64,000 bases of DNA from CAVPCZ01 sp963779225. GTDB taxonomy: Bacteria; Bacteroidota; Ignavibacteria; UBA10030; UBA6906. Location of the stretch: NCBI GenBank assembly GCA_963779225.1, contig CAVZWW010000003.1, positions 2,914,001 through 2,978,000 on the forward strand. The letters are read 5' to 3'. Shown here piece by piece: positions 55,188 through 63,330 of this stretch; within the stretch, counting starts at the first letter, position 1, and each line of letters begins with the position of its first letter. A program made the position numbers and the translations under genes. The notes beneath the pieces are model-generated. The model ran no database searches. It was not told the DNA's origin and saw only the letters and a program-made list of their open reading frames with translations.

Positions 55188-56362
55188 CAGCCGCCTACGT
55201 AATCTTCATTCTGGCTCTTGCCGCAATAGCATACACCTATGTGTGCTACCCGGCAATCATGGCGTTGCTGGCGTGGTCGCGAAGTCCCCTGCCGCCGCCT
55301 GCCGCACATGCCCTCCCCCCCGGTGTGTCGGTCATCATCTCGGTGTACAATGAAGAGGGGGTGCTTGACGGAAAACTCGATAACCTGTCGCACATTGCCT
55401 ATCCGGAAGACCGCATCGAATTTCTCGTGGGGTCGGATGGGTCGTCCGATCGGACGTGTGAAATCCTTGCCGCATCACCGCTACGAAACCTCAAGTTCTT
55501 TGCGTTTTCCGAACGGCGGGGGAAGGTTGCAGTGCTCAATGACCTTGTTGCGCGCTCACGCGGCGAGATTATCGTCTTCTCTGATGCCAACACGCTGTAC
55601 AACGAACAGACCGTGCTCCACCTCGTGCATCACTTTGCTGACCCTTCGGTGGGGGGTGTGTGCGGCGAACTCTTGCTCAATGCCGTCAGGGATACGACGG
55701 GCGCTGAAGAGATGTCGTACTGGAAATACGAAACATTGCTGAAGCGGTGGGAGAGCAAATACCGTTCGATTCTCGGAGCGACCGGGGGAGTGTACGCGAT
55801 CCGACGGGGGCTATTTACACCGCTTCCCACACACAAGCCTGTCGTCGATGATTTCCTGATTCCTCTGGAAGTTTTGCGCCGTGGGTTCAGGATGGTGTAC
55901 GAGCCCGCAGCATTGGCCTTTGAGGAGATCGCGGGATCCGTACGGGCGGAATTCAACCGGAGAGTCAGGATTGGTGCACAGAATTTCAGTGGAATCGCTG
56001 ATTTCCTCGATCTGCTGAATCCCCGCCGGGGCTACGTCGCCTTTGCCCTCTGGTCGCACAAGATACTCAGATGGTGTGTGCCGTTCTTTGCGTTGACGGC
56101 ATTCGGGGCCAGCGCCGCACTTGCAACGGTGGACGGGGCGTTTGTGGTGATCTTTGGAGTTGAGCTGGCGATTCTGGTGGCTGTGCTCTTCGGGTTCCTG
56201 GCCGAGCGCCTGGCCCTGAGAATCGGCAGATTGGGGCTGCCGTATTATGTGATCGCAATGAATGTTGCCCTGCTTGTGGGTTTTGTCCGGTTCATCTCCG
56301 GAATGCAGACAACCACCTGGACAACGGAACGGGAAACATGGGCAAGAAAAGAGAACAACTGA
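55184..56362 (+). CDS. Glycosyltransferase, GT2 family, membrane-bound
   Basis: 392 residues from the GTG at 55184, which overlaps the preceding stop; the longer frame has no meaning. One N-terminal transmembrane helix, then the GT-A domain with PGVSVIISVYNEEGVLDGKLDNLS, LVGSDGSSDRT, VFSDANTLYNE (DxD-like) and the acceptor region ...GATGGVYAIRRGLF and ...RVRIGAQNF (QxxRW-like relic), followed by three or four C-terminal membrane helices. The architecture resembles processive or poly-sugar synthases. It overlaps the phosphoglycosyl transferase gene by 25 bases. Confidence 0.88.
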   Translation: MTAAYVIFILALAAIAYTYVCYPAIMALLAWSRSPLPPPAAHALPPGVSVIISVYNEEGVLDGKLDNLSHIAYPEDRIEFLVGSDGSSDRTCEILAASPLRNLKFFAFSERRGKVAVLNDLVARSRGEIIVFSDANTLYNEQTVLHLVHHFADPSVGGVCGELLLNAVRDTTGAEEMSYWKYETLLKRWESKYRSILGATGGVYAIRRGLFTPLPTHKPVVDDFLIPLEVLRRGFRMVYEPAALAFEEIAGSVRAEFNRRVRIGAQNFSGIADFLDLLNPRRGYVAFALWSHKILRWCVPFFALTAFGASAALATVDGAFVVIFGVELAILVAVLFGFLAERLALRIGRLGLPYYVIAMNVALLVGFVRFISGMQTTTWTTERETWARKENN

Positions 56363-57741
56363 TTCTGGTGGTCACGGATTGCGTTACGCTGTCTCTGGGA
56401 TGGTATGCGTACTATCTGCTCCGTGTCCGGAGCGGGTGGGTGGATATCGCCGCCGAACCCGATTTCTGGGCGCCGATGGTGCTGATCACTCTCTTCTGGC
56501 AAATTCTGTTCTGGGTTGTGGGGTTGTACCGCCCGTGGTACGCTGCCTCCCGCTTTGACGAGCTGACGCTGATTTTCAAGACCACGGTAATGGGATGCCT
56601 GATCCTGTTCTTTGTGATCTTCATCGACGATGCAGGAGTGTCTGTCGGTTCAAACGTCCGTATCCTGATCCTTGTCTACGGGGGCATCCTTCTGTTGCTC
56701 GTGGCCACGGGCCGGCTGGCGGTGCGCAGTATCCAGCGGCGTATGCTCATTGCGGGGATGGGCGCGCACAACACGCTGATCGTCGGAAGCCCGGCGCGCT
56801 CCCGCGAGTTGCTCGATCAGGTCCGGAAGTATCCGGCACTCGGATACCGGATAACGGGTTTTGTACGGATTGAAAAACCCGAACGCCGCAGGAGCGCCCA
56901 GAGGGACCGCGGGACGCGTGTACTCGGCGAAATCGGCGATCTGTCCGCAATCATTTCCCGTGAGGGAATTCGCGAAGTCCTTATCGCTCTCGATTCCAAA
57001 GACCACAACCGGCTGCTCGACATCGTGTCGAAATGCAACGGCCATCGCGTCGGGTTGAAGATCGTCCCCGATCTCTACGATATTATCAGCGGGCAGGCCC
57101 GCACGAACCAGATTTACGGATTCCCGTTGATTGAAATCTCTCCGCAACTCATGGCCCCCTGGGAAGTGGTCGTGAAGCGGGCTATCGATGTCTTCGCTTC
57201 TTCTCTGATTCTGCTGCTCGGCTTGCCCGTGTGGCTGTTGATCGGCCTGCTGATAAAACTCGAGTCCCCCGGCCCGGTGTTATACCGCCAGGAACGGGTC
57301 GGGAAGGAAGGTGCGCATTTCCGGATCATCAAGTTCCGCTCCATGCGCCAGGATGCCGAGAAGGGGGGGCCCCGCTGGGCGGAAAAGAAGGATCCGCGCG
57401 TAACCTCGATCGGGCGCATTCTGCGCAAGCTTCACCTGGATGAAGTTCCCCAGTTTCTCAATGTGTTCCGGGGACAGATGAGTCTCGTGGGTCCACGCCC
57501 CGAGCGTCCCGTCTTCGTGGAAGAGCTGACGAAGGAAATCCCGCTGTATCCCCGGCGCCTTCGCGTCCGCCCCGGTATCACGGGATGGGCTCAGGTGAAG
57601 CTGAAGTATGACGAGACGATCGATGATGTGAAGAAGAAGGTGCAATACGATCTTTTCTACATCGAAAACATTTCCCTGAGAATGGACTTCAAAATCATTC
57701 TGAGCACGGTATTTCACATGCTGCTCGGGAAGGGGCACTGA
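56338..57741 (+). CDS. Undecaprenyl-phosphate sugar-1-phosphate transferase (WbaP/WcaJ type)
   Basis: 467 residues. Four N-terminal membrane helices, a central Rossmann-like CoA_binding_3 domain (LIVGSPARSRELLDQVRKYPALGYRITGFV) and a C-terminal bacterial sugar transferase domain with VKRAIDVFASSLILLLGLPVWLLIGLLIKLESPGPVLYRQERVGKEGAHFRIIKFRSMR and HLDEVPQFLNVFRGQMSLVGPRPERP...PGITGWAQVK. The Asp-Glu of HLDE is the catalytic pair. It starts the repeat unit by loading a sugar phosphate on undecaprenyl phosphate. The gene after it is a degenerate relative in a fusion protein, so the two can be compared. Confidence 0.94.
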   Translation: MGKKREQLILVVTDCVTLSLGWYAYYLLRVRSGWVDIAAEPDFWAPMVLITLFWQILFWVVGLYRPWYAASRFDELTLIFKTTVMGCLILFFVIFIDDAGVSVGSNVRILILVYGGILLLLVATGRLAVRSIQRRMLIAGMGAHNTLIVGSPARSRELLDQVRKYPALGYRITGFVRIEKPERRRSAQRDRGTRVLGEIGDLSAIISREGIREVLIALDSKDHNRLLDIVSKCNGHRVGLKIVPDLYDIISGQARTNQIYGFPLIEISPQLMAPWEVVVKRAIDVFASSLILLLGLPVWLLIGLLIKLESPGPVLYRQERVGKEGAHFRIIKFRSMRQDAEKGGPRWAEKKDPRVTSIGRILRKLHLDEVPQFLNVFRGQMSLVGPRPERPVFVEELTKEIPLYPRRLRVRPGITGWAQVKLKYDETIDDVKKKVQYDLFYIENISLRMDFKIILSTVFHMLLGKGH

Positions 57742-57840
57742 ACCAGGCCGCTCCCGATGCGGGTGGAAAGGGCGGCTTCCCCGACCCCTACGGGCCGGGA
57801 GCGGGTGCGTGTCGTGGATGAACAAGACAGGAGATTAGGG

Positions 57841-58947
57841 ATGAACGTACAGATGGTGGACGTCGTCGGACAGTACCGGCATATCAAGCCCGCGGTGGAT
57901 GCCGCCGTGCTCCGTGTTCTCGATTCGGGTCAGTTTATCAACGGGCCGGACGTGGGAGAGCTTGAATGCGCACTCGCCGGATACCTCGGTGTGAGGTATG
58001 CGGCGGGATGTGCCTCCGGTACGGACGCTCTGCAGATCGCCATGATGGCACTCGGCATCGGGCCCGGCGACGAGGTGATCACCACACCCTTTACGTTTGT
58101 GGCCACTGCGGAGACGATCGGTCTGCTCGGGGCCAGACCTGTGTACGTGGATATCGATCCGCTTACGTTCAACATCGATCCCCGCCGGATCGAAGCGGCG
58201 ATCACCGCACGCACAAAGGCCATCATTCCCGTGCATCTTTACGGGCACCCCGCGGACATGGATTCCCTACTGGCCATAGCACACAAACACGGTCTGCGGG
58301 TGATCGAGGATGCGGCTCAGGCGCTGGGTGCATCGTACAGGGGAGCAAAGGTGTGCGGTTTCGGCGATATCGGGTGCATCAGCTTCTTCCCCAGCAAAAA
58401 CCTGGGTGCCTTCGGCGACGGCGGAATGATGGTGACGAACGACCAGGCGCTCGACAGCCGGATGCGGATGATTGCTGCACACGGGTCGAAAGTGCGCTAC
58501 TATCACGAACTCCTCGGCGTCAACAGCCGGCTGGATACCGTGCAGGCGGCTATCCTGAGGGTGAAAGCGCCTTACCTGGATGCGTGGAACGCGGCACGGC
58601 GCAAAGCCGCTGAGGGGTACACGACCTTGCTGAAGGGAACGCCGGCCACGCCACCCTCGGCTGAAGCGCACTGCGAGCACATTTTTCACCAGTACACGAT
58701 TCGGGTTCCCCGGCGCGATGAGCTGGCCGCGCATCTTAAGAAGCGCGCAATTCCGCATGCCATCTACTATCCCGTGCCTCTTCACCTCCAGCAGGCCTTC
58801 TCCATGTCGGGGGGCCGGAAAGGGGATTTCCCCGTGACCGAGACGGCCGCCGCCGAGGTCCTCTCCCTCCCCATGCACACTGAACTGACGGAAGATCACC
58901 TGGTATATATTACCGATGGCATCAAGGAATTCTATGGAGTCCGCTGA
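57841..58947 (+). CDS. DegT/DnrJ/EryC1/StrS aminotransferase
   Basis: 368 residues from the ATG at 57841, which has GGAG upstream; the frame extends upstream with no resemblance. PLP-binding motifs: CASGTDALQIAMMALGIGPGDEVITTPFTFVATAETI, VIPVHLYGHPADMD, VIEDAAQALGASYRG and SFFPSKNLGAFGDGGMMVT, where the Lys forms the Schiff base. This family aminates keto-sugar nucleotides; with rfbB in the same operon the product may be an amino-deoxysugar. The next gene starts within its last codons (overlap 14 bases). Confidence 0.92.
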   Translation: MNVQMVDVVGQYRHIKPAVDAAVLRVLDSGQFINGPDVGELECALAGYLGVRYAAGCASGTDALQIAMMALGIGPGDEVITTPFTFVATAETIGLLGARPVYVDIDPLTFNIDPRRIEAAITARTKAIIPVHLYGHPADMDSLLAIAHKHGLRVIEDAAQALGASYRGAKVCGFGDIGCISFFPSKNLGAFGDGGMMVTNDQALDSRMRMIAAHGSKVRYYHELLGVNSRLDTVQAAILRVKAPYLDAWNAARRKAAEGYTTLLKGTPATPPSAEAHCEHIFHQYTIRVPRRDELAAHLKKRAIPHAIYYPVPLHLQQAFSMSGGRKGDFPVTETAAAEVLSLPMHTELTEDHLVYITDGIKEFYGVR

Positions 58948-59671
58948 AGCCCGCGCCGACCGTGCGTTGGTGGTGATTCCCACCTTCAACGAGGCTGACA
59001 ACATTCCCCGGTTGATTCCGGAGATTCTCCGGCAGGATACCTGTCTGGACGTCCTGGTGGTTGATGACGGGTCGCCCGACGGGACGGCTGATCAGGTCCG
59101 CGAGATGCAGCAATCCGGCGGGCGTGTCCACCTGATCGTCCGCTCCGGCAAGATGGGACTCGGAACCGCATATGTTGAGGGATTCCGGTACGCCCTCCGG
59201 GGCGGCTACAGACTGGTGTTTGAGATGGATGCGGATTTCTCGCACGACCCGGCCGAGATCCCGAATTTCCTTCGCGCCGCGGAGACGAGCGATCTCGTCA
59301 TCGGATCCCGGTATATCAACGGTGTGCGCGTCCTGAATTGGCCCATGCAACGCCTTCTGCTCAGCTACTTTGCGAATATCTACACGCGGCTCATGATCGG
59401 CCTCCCCATTCACGATGCAACCGGCGGCTTCAAGTGCTATCGCCTGGAGGTCCTGTCGGCGATTGATCTCGGCCGGATCCGCTCGAACGGATATGCCTTC
59501 CAGATCGAGATGAGCTTCAAGGCCTGGAAGAAGGGGTTTCGCCTTCTGGAGATTCCCATCGTGTTCCTCGACCGCCGTTCGGGCCATTCGAAAATGTCCC
59601 GGGCAATCACGCACGAAGCGTTCTTCATGCTCTGGAAGCTCCGTCTGCAAAGTCTGTTCAACAGGCTCTGA
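58934..59671 (+). CDS. Polyprenol-phosphate mannose synthase-like GT2
   Basis: 245 residues from the ATG at 58934, preceded by AAGGA. The GT-A fold is of the DPM1 kind: LVVIPTFNEADNIPRLIPEIL, VLVVDDGSPDGTADQV, EMDADFSHDPAEI (DxD-type) and DLVIGSRYINGV, then GGFKCYRLEVLSAI. No C-terminal membrane domain is present, as in short DPM1 enzymes. It would charge a polyprenol phosphate with mannose or another sugar for a later transfer step. The five-base spacing to the next gene shows that they are co-transcribed. Confidence 0.88.
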   Translation: MESAEARADRALVVIPTFNEADNIPRLIPEILRQDTCLDVLVVDDGSPDGTADQVREMQQSGGRVHLIVRSGKMGLGTAYVEGFRYALRGGYRLVFEMDADFSHDPAEIPNFLRAAETSDLVIGSRYINGVRVLNWPMQRLLLSYFANIYTRLMIGLPIHDATGGFKCYRLEVLSAIDLGRIRSNGYAFQIEMSFKAWKKGFRLLEIPIVFLDRRSGHSKMSRAITHEAFFMLWKLRLQSLFNRL

Positions 59672-59676
59672 CACGA

Positions 59677-61710
59677 ATGCAGCTCTCCGTCATCATCGTG
59701 AACTACAACGTTCGCCAGTTCCTGGAGAACGCCCTCACTTCTCTGCGCCGTGCGATGGAGGGGATTGACGGCGAGATCTTTGTCGTGGATAACGCGTCCG
59801 ATGACGACAGCGTGGCCATGGTACACTCCACGTTTCCGGATGTGTCCGTGATCGCACTCCATGAGAATGTCGGGTTTGCGCGGGCCAACAACCTCGCCCT
59901 GACCAAAGCACGGGGCGAGTTCCTTCTGCTCATCAATCCGGATACGATCGTGCAGGAAGACACGCTCCGTCAGATGCTCCATTTCTTTCAGGAGCATCCG
60001 GATGCGGGGCTGGCCGGCTGCAAGATTCTCAACCCCGACGGCACGTTTCAGCTCCCCTGCCGGCGGAGTTTTCCCACCCCCTGGGTGGCGTTCACGAAGA
60101 TCTTCGGGCTCAGCGCGCTGTTTCCCTCATCGCGGGTTTTCGGCCGGTATAACCTCACCTATCTCAGCCCCGACGAAACCTACGAGGTGGACGCGGTGAG
60201 CGGATCGTTCATGATGATACACCGCGCGGCGTATGAACGCGTGGGCGGGCTGGACGAGTCATTCTTTATGTACGGGGAGGATCTGGACTGGTGCTTCCGT
60301 GTCCGGCAGGCCGGATTCCGTGTCTACTACGTGCACTCCACACAGATTATTCATTTCAAGGGGGAGAGCACGCGCCGGAGCAACATCAATGAACTCGAGG
60401 TCTTTTACGGCGCCATGGAGTTGTTCGTCGAAAAGCACTTCAGCCGTTCCCGTTCGGGGGTGATGTTCCTCCGGGCGGGAATTCTCCTCCGTGCAACGGC
60501 GGCGGCCGCGGGACGTGCCGTCCGGCCCCTGCTGCCCGCAATTCTGGATATGGTTCTTGTGGCGGTCGCCCTGCTGTTCGCCGAGTTTCTTTACTTCGGC
60601 CGGGTGTTCCGGTTTCCGAGCTATGCCTATCCGCTGGCCTGGACAATTCCCGGTCTGCTTGTGGCACTGGTGGGAGCCTCTCTGGGGATCTACACCACCC
60701 ACCGCCTGAAAGCGGCACGCGCCGCTCTGGCAGTTCTCATCGGCTATGTCCTCATCTCCGCAACGGTCTTCTTTGCCAAGACATTTGCCTTCAGCCGGGC
60801 GGTTGTGGTGATCTCCGGTCTCGTGGCGCTCATCCTACTTCCGGGCTGGCGTTTGCTGCTGCGCACACAAACGAGGCGCGCGGTTCCCCGGGACCGCAGA
60901 CGGAGTCTGTTCGGCACCAGGACCTTGATTGTGGGAACGGGTGTATCCGGGCAGGAGGTGCTGCGCCGTCTGCGTGCGCGCGTGGACGACGGATATGACG
61001 TTCAGGGATTCATCGATACCAGCAGCGCGCATATCGGGGAGCGGGTCGCCGGGATCGAGATCGTGGGCAGTCTCGAAAATGTCGGTAAGGTGATCGGGGA
61101 ACGCGGGATCACCGATGTGATTTTTTCCACGGACGAACTTCCGTATACGGCCATTCTCTCCGTGATTTCGCGGAGCACCAACCGCAACGTGAATTTCCGT
61201 CTGGTACCGACGAGCCTGGAGGCGATCATCGGCAAAACCAGGATCGATGACCTGGAAACACTTCCGCTTGTGGAGATCGAGTACAACATCCACAAGCCGT
61301 CTCACCGCTTCCTGAAACGGCTGTTTGACCTGGCCGGCGGATTGTTCCTGCTCCTCACAGCATATCCGGTGGTCCTCTTCCTGCGGATGCTCGGGGCACT
61401 GCGTCCTCCGGGGCGCATTGCCCGGGCCTTGCTGGCAGTACCGCAGATTCTGAACGGCCGGATGAGCTTTGTCGGCCTGCCGCCGGATCCGGCCGCGGAA
61501 GCGGGAACACCAGGCGATGCGAAACCGTTGGAGAGAGCAGGGCTGTATCTCGGGCCCCGGGGGATCACGGGGCTTGCCCAGATCAATGCACGGGAGGGTC
61601 TTTCCCCAGCCGAAAAAGAGCGGTATCAACTGTATTATGCAAAGAACCATTCTTTACTCCTCGATGTGGAGATTCTTCTCAAAGCTGCATTGCACGAACT
61701 CAGGAGATAA
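59677..61710 (+). CDS. Fused GT2 glycosyltransferase and degenerate phosphoglycosyl transferase
   Basis: 677 residues in two parts. Residues 1-280 are a rhamnosyltransferase-like GT2 domain (LSVIIVNYNVRQFLENALTSL, IFVVDNASDDDSV, FLLLINPDTIV, SGSFMMIHRAAYERVGGLDESFFMYGEDLDWCFRV). Then follow membrane helices, a CoA_binding_3 domain (FGTRTLIVGTGVSGQEVLRRLRARVDDGYDVQGFID) and a C-terminal relative of the bacterial sugar transferase domain. In that part RMSFVGLPPD and LGPRGITGLAQINAREGLSPAEK match the usual GPRP and GITGWAQ motifs, but the LDExP, KFRSM and GPR residues used in catalysis are missing. The C-terminal half is thus probably not an active transferase. Confidence 0.82.
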   Translation: MQLSVIIVNYNVRQFLENALTSLRRAMEGIDGEIFVVDNASDDDSVAMVHSTFPDVSVIALHENVGFARANNLALTKARGEFLLLINPDTIVQEDTLRQMLHFFQEHPDAGLAGCKILNPDGTFQLPCRRSFPTPWVAFTKIFGLSALFPSSRVFGRYNLTYLSPDETYEVDAVSGSFMMIHRAAYERVGGLDESFFMYGEDLDWCFRVRQAGFRVYYVHSTQIIHFKGESTRRSNINELEVFYGAMELFVEKHFSRSRSGVMFLRAGILLRATAAAAGRAVRPLLPAILDMVLVAVALLFAEFLYFGRVFRFPSYAYPLAWTIPGLLVALVGASLGIYTTHRLKAARAALAVLIGYVLISATVFFAKTFAFSRAVVVISGLVALILLPGWRLLLRTQTRRAVPRDRRRSLFGTRTLIVGTGVSGQEVLRRLRARVDDGYDVQGFIDTSSAHIGERVAGIEIVGSLENVGKVIGERGITDVIFSTDELPYTAILSVISRSTNRNVNFRLVPTSLEAIIGKTRIDDLETLPLVEIEYNIHKPSHRFLKRLFDLAGGLFLLLTAYPVVLFLRMLGALRPPGRIARALLAVPQILNGRMSFVGLPPDPAAEAGTPGDAKPLERAGLYLGPRGITGLAQINAREGLSPAEKERYQLYYAKNHSLLLDVEILLKAALHELRR

Positions 61711-61722
61711 CGGAGATCGATT

Positions 61723-62673
61723 ATGGCAAAAATGGTACTGGACTTCGAGAAGCCGATCCTCGAGTTGGAGAAGAAGGTCGAGGAAATGCGGAAGTACGCC
61801 GACAACCCCGAGATCGCCCAGGAGATTGTCCGGATAGAGAAGCGTGTGCGGCAGTTGCAGCAGAGTGTGTACGCCGGCCTTACACGATGGCAGAAGGTCC
61901 AGCTCGCGCGGCACGCCGATCGTCCATACACGATGGACTACATCCAGCTGATGACCAGGGATTTTGTGGAACTGCACGGGGACCGGGCGTTCAAAGACGA
62001 CAAGGCCATCGTGGGCGGGCTCGCACGGATCGATGACCAGCCTGTCATGATCATCGGGCACCAGAAGGGACGTGACACCAAATCGAATCTGTACCGGAAT
62101 TTCGGCATGCCGAATCCCGAGGGGTACCGCAAAGCCCTGCGCCTGATGAAGCTCGCCGAGAAGTTCGGCAGACCCGTCATTACGCTTCTGGATACACCCG
62201 GAGCGTTCCCCGGTCTTGAGGCGGAGGAACGCGGACAGGCGGAAGCGATCGCGCGTAATCTGCTCGAAATGGCCCGGCTGCGCGTTCCGATCATCGTGGT
62301 AATCATCGGGGAAGGTGCTTCGGGCGGTGCGCTCGGACTGGGTGTCGGAGACCGGATCCTTATGCTGGAGTACGCATGGTATTCCGTCATCTCTCCGGAA
62401 AGTTGCTCGAGCATTCTCTGGCGGAGCTGGAACTACAAAGAGCAGGCGGCGGAAGCGCTTCAGCTGACGGCACCGGATCTTCTGAAACAGGGAATCATCG
62501 ACGTCATCGTCCCGGAACCGCTGGGCGGAGCGCATCGCGATCACGCGCAGATCAGCACCATACTCAAAGACATGCTCCTGGAAGAAATCAAACATCTCAA
62601 GAAATTCAAACCGGACAAACTCGTGGAACGGCGCATCGACAAGTTTTCAAAGATGGGTGTGACGGCCGCGTAG
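61723..62673 (+). CDS. accA: AccA, acetyl-CoA carboxylase carboxyltransferase alpha subunit
   Basis: 316 residues, normal size. The characteristic features are an N-terminal coiled helix (MVLDFEKPILELEKKVEEM), the region DRPYTMDYIQLMTRDFVELHGDRAFKDDKAIVGGLARID, GHQKGRDTKSNLYRNFGMPNPEGYRKALRLMKLAE, the LDTPGAFPGLEAEERGQAEAIARNL motif and the biotin-proximal GEGASGGALGLGVGDRILML. With AccD it transfers CO2 from carboxy-biotin to acetyl-CoA. It starts 12 bases after the polysaccharide operon, at which point envelope sugar and lipid genes meet. Confidence 0.95.
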   Translation: MAKMVLDFEKPILELEKKVEEMRKYADNPEIAQEIVRIEKRVRQLQQSVYAGLTRWQKVQLARHADRPYTMDYIQLMTRDFVELHGDRAFKDDKAIVGGLARIDDQPVMIIGHQKGRDTKSNLYRNFGMPNPEGYRKALRLMKLAEKFGRPVITLLDTPGAFPGLEAEERGQAEAIARNLLEMARLRVPIIVVIIGEGASGGALGLGVGDRILMLEYAWYSVISPESCSSILWRSWNYKEQAAEALQLTAPDLLKQGIIDVIVPEPLGGAHRDHAQISTILKDMLLEEIKHLKKFKPDKLVERRIDKFSKMGVTAA

Positions 62674-62704
62674 GAAACCGGAGAGACAGGGAAGGGAACT
62701 GCAT

Positions 62705-63133
62705 ATGATTCGGTGTGAGACCATCCTCCGCGTGCGGTATGCCGACACGGACCAGATGCGGCACGCCTACTACGGCGTCTACTTTGAATATTTCGAGCAG
62801 GGTCGATCCGATATGATGCGCGGGATCGGCCTTCCGTATCCCCAGTTTGAGGAGATGGGATTCCAGCTTCCGGTGATTGAGGCGCATGCGGAGTACAAGA
62901 GGCCGGCACGGTACGACGACCAGCTTACGGTGGTCACCATGCTGCGCGAAAAGCCCGTTGCGCGGGTGCGACTCGACTACACCGTATACAATGACCGGAA
63001 GACGGACGTGATTGCGGAGGGGTACACGATCCACGGTTTCCTGAATGTCGCCACGGGAAAACCCACACGCGCACCGGCGATCTTTCTGGAGCACGTGGAA
63101 AAAGCCATGGCCGCCGACACAACGAAGGAATAG
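62705..63133 (+). CDS. Acyl-CoA thioesterase, YbgC-like hotdog fold
   Basis: 142 residues, single hotdog domain. The opening RVRYADTDQMRHAYYGVYFEYFEQGRSDMMRGIG is the 4HBT signature with a catalytic Asp in RYADTD and the following His; LRVRLDYTVYN and AEGYTIHGFL build the rest of the sheet. YbgC-type enzymes hydrolyse short acyl-CoA thioesters. It is co-transcribed with accA (31-base gap) and with the Trm112-like gene (2-base gap), which supports a role in fatty acid or envelope metabolism. GGGAAGGGA precedes the ATG. Confidence 0.88.
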   Translation: MIRCETILRVRYADTDQMRHAYYGVYFEYFEQGRSDMMRGIGLPYPQFEEMGFQLPVIEAHAEYKRPARYDDQLTVVTMLREKPVARVRLDYTVYNDRKTDVIAEGYTIHGFLNVATGKPTRAPAIFLEHVEKAMAADTTKE

Positions 63134-63135
63134 GC

Positions 63136-63330
63136 ATGCTCAAACGTGAATTGCTGGATCTCCTCTGCTGCCCGAAATGCAAGAGTGATCTGGATTACCG
63201 GGCTGCAGAGAACACCCTGACCTGCACGCGCTGTGCGACTGTGTACCCCGTGCGCAACGACATTCCCATCCTGCTCGTGGACCTTCAAGACCCGCACGAG
63301 CCCGCCGGCAGCCATGATGCCAGACACTGA
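63136..63330 (+). CDS. Trm112-like zinc-ribbon protein
   Basis: 64 residues, with two CxxC pairs: CPKC near residue 12 and CTRC near residue 35, as in the Trm112p-like family of UPF0434 proteins (E. coli YcaR). The body reads ELLDLLCCPKCKSDLDYRAAENTLTCTRCATVYPVRNDIPILLVDL. These proteins activate methyltransferases in eukaryotes; the bacterial role is unknown. It starts two bases after the thioesterase and its end overlaps the nadC start by 17 bases. Confidence 0.88.
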   Translation: MLKRELLDLLCCPKCKSDLDYRAAENTLTCTRCATVYPVRNDIPILLVDLQDPHEPAGSHDARH

